Of a stretch of 64,000 nt of DNA, positions 63,380-64,000 are shown piece by piece (positions within the stretch are counted from its first letter, which is position 1; the number at the start of each line of letters is the position of its first letter). A program made the translations under genes and the position numbers. Source of the DNA: Marinobacter sp. SS13-12. Lineage in GTDB: Bacteria > Pseudomonadota > Gammaproteobacteria > Pseudomonadales > Oleiphilaceae. The DNA lies in the NCBI RefSeq assembly GCF_030227115.1, contig NZ_JASSUA010000003.1, forward strand, positions 1-64,000, given 5' to 3'. The notes beneath the pieces are model-generated. The model saw nothing but the letters and a program-made list of their open reading frames with translations. It ran no database searches and was not told where the DNA came from.

Positions 63380-64000
63380 TTGTCTGAACAAAACGCTTCC
63401 CACTGTGATATTGACCCTTCGGAAAACCCGGCCTCCAGGCTGCGCCGGACCGGGCGTATAAGCACGGCCAGGTGGTGCCCGTCACCCAATTTCGGCCCGC
63501 GACCACAAGATGCCTCCATTTCCCTGCTGGTGGTTCACAACATCAGCCTGCCGCCAGGGCAGTTTGGTGGCAATGCTATAGAGCGGTTTTTCTGCAACCA
63601 GCTCGATGCTTCACTGCACCCCTATTTTGAGACCATTGCCGGGATGAAGGTGTCGTCGCATTTGCTGATCCACCGTGATGGTTCGCCGGTGCAGTTTGTC
63701 AGCCTGTTGGACCGAGCCTGGCATGCGGGCCGGTCGTGCTTCCAGGGTGAGGACGAGTGCAACGACTTTTCGATAGGGATTGAGCTGGAGGGAGCGGACG
63801 ACATCCCCTATACCGACGCCCAATACCAGACTCTGGTGGACCTGTCGCAGAAGATTATGTCGGCCTGGCCGGAAATCACCCCGGACAGGATTACCGGCCA
63901 CAGTGATATCGCGCCGGGCCGGAAAACCGACCCGGGCCCGGCGTTTGACTGGTCCTACTACCGGCAGATGCTGGATGCCGGTCAGCAAACAGAGGGGGTT
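63380..64000 (+). CDS. ampD: 1,6-anhydro-N-acetylmuramyl-L-alanine amidase (partial, 3' end outside)
   Basis: At least 207 codons, open at the window end. AmpD cleaves anhydromuropeptides in the cytoplasm, part of cell-wall recycling that also sets AmpC beta-lactamase induction. The zinc ligands appear as VVHNISLPPG, the conserved AWHAG, and GHSDIAPGRKTDPGPAFDW. CNDFSIGIELEG is a family hallmark. The only start before the domain is TTG at 63380, after an in-frame stop at 63347; it gives about 17 more N-terminal residues than E. coli AmpD and lacks a strong ribosome-binding site. Confidence 0.92.
   Translation, partial: MSEQNASHCDIDPSENPASRLRRTGRISTARWCPSPNFGPRPQDASISLLVVHNISLPPGQFGGNAIERFFCNQLDASLHPYFETIAGMKVSSHLLIHRDGSPVQFVSLLDRAWHAGRSCFQGEDECNDFSIGIELEGADDIPYTDAQYQTLVDLSQKIMSAWPEITPDRITGHSDIAPGRKTDPGPAFDWSYYRQMLDAGQQTEGV

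Overview
The window reads as ordinary chromosome of a marine gammaproteobacterium, most likely Marinobacter or a close relative. Reasons: GC content is moderately high; blocks of gene order match those I recall from Pseudomonas and relatives (purM-purN-DUF3108 next to DUF2066-hda; metG beside apbC-dcd; rsxABCDGE-nth; ftsB-ispD-ispF-truD-surE-pcm-nlpD-rpoS); and the sodium/solute symporter is of the VC_2705/DUF4212 type. The genus is an inference from gene content and was not tested by alignment. No phage, insertion sequence, CRISPR array, toxin-antitoxin pair, restriction system or tRNA gene was found. No gene-free stretch exceeds 300 bases.

Layout. 1-320: the 3' end of a 23S rRNA gene, a 5S rRNA gene and a bidirectional terminator. 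340-11762 (minus strand): an acetate- or carboxylate-related block. It holds a cNMP/CBS/DUF294 nucleotidyltransferase and a DnaQ-like exonuclease, then the DUF4212-symporter pair, then a small membrane protein, a symporter-fused hybrid histidine kinase of the CrbS/MxtR type, a receiver-TPR protein and a small histidine kinase. The last three overlap by 4 bases each. 11921-15790 (plus): Smr endonuclease, a small repeat-containing lipoprotein, a two-subunit molybdenum hydroxylase and the C-terminal remnant of an XdhC maturation factor. 15838-18809: mtnB-mtnD-mtnC of methionine salvage and a DUF3080 lipoprotein. 18823-22008 (minus): an orphan GspE/PilB-type ATPase, DUF2069, wrbA and arsC.

22132-40970 (plus): a housekeeping series of a TlpA-like lipoprotein, dnaE, accA, tilS, pyrG, kdsA, eno, ftsB, ispD, ispF, truD, surE, pcm, DUF368, nlpD, rpoS and a chalcone-isomerase-like secreted protein. 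41013-49260 (minus): metG, the six-gene Rnf/Rsx electron-transport operon and nth. 49424-53289 (plus): apbC, dcd, a DUF416 gene and an aminotransferase. 53302-55875 (minus): purM, purN and DUF3108. 56098-64000: DUF2066, a CDP-alcohol phosphatidyltransferase, hda, a ParA-like ATPase and yqcC, then nadC on the minus strand, a large DUF1631 gene, and ampD cut by the window end.

The most unusual signal is not a gene. Two intergenic elements (31172-31289 and 50545-50650) share one architecture: long terminal inverted repeats enclosing two small hairpins with a WGGA loop, joined by an identical CTCAAGC spacer. Their stems differ in sequence but keep pairing, as in a dispersed structured repeat family. 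Other points worth a look are an EF-hand-like loop in the symporter, 10-bp direct repeats upstream of the symporter pair, the receiver-TPR protein in the kinase operon, the XdhC remnant, a three-repeat mini-lipoprotein and an orphan secretion-type ATPase.
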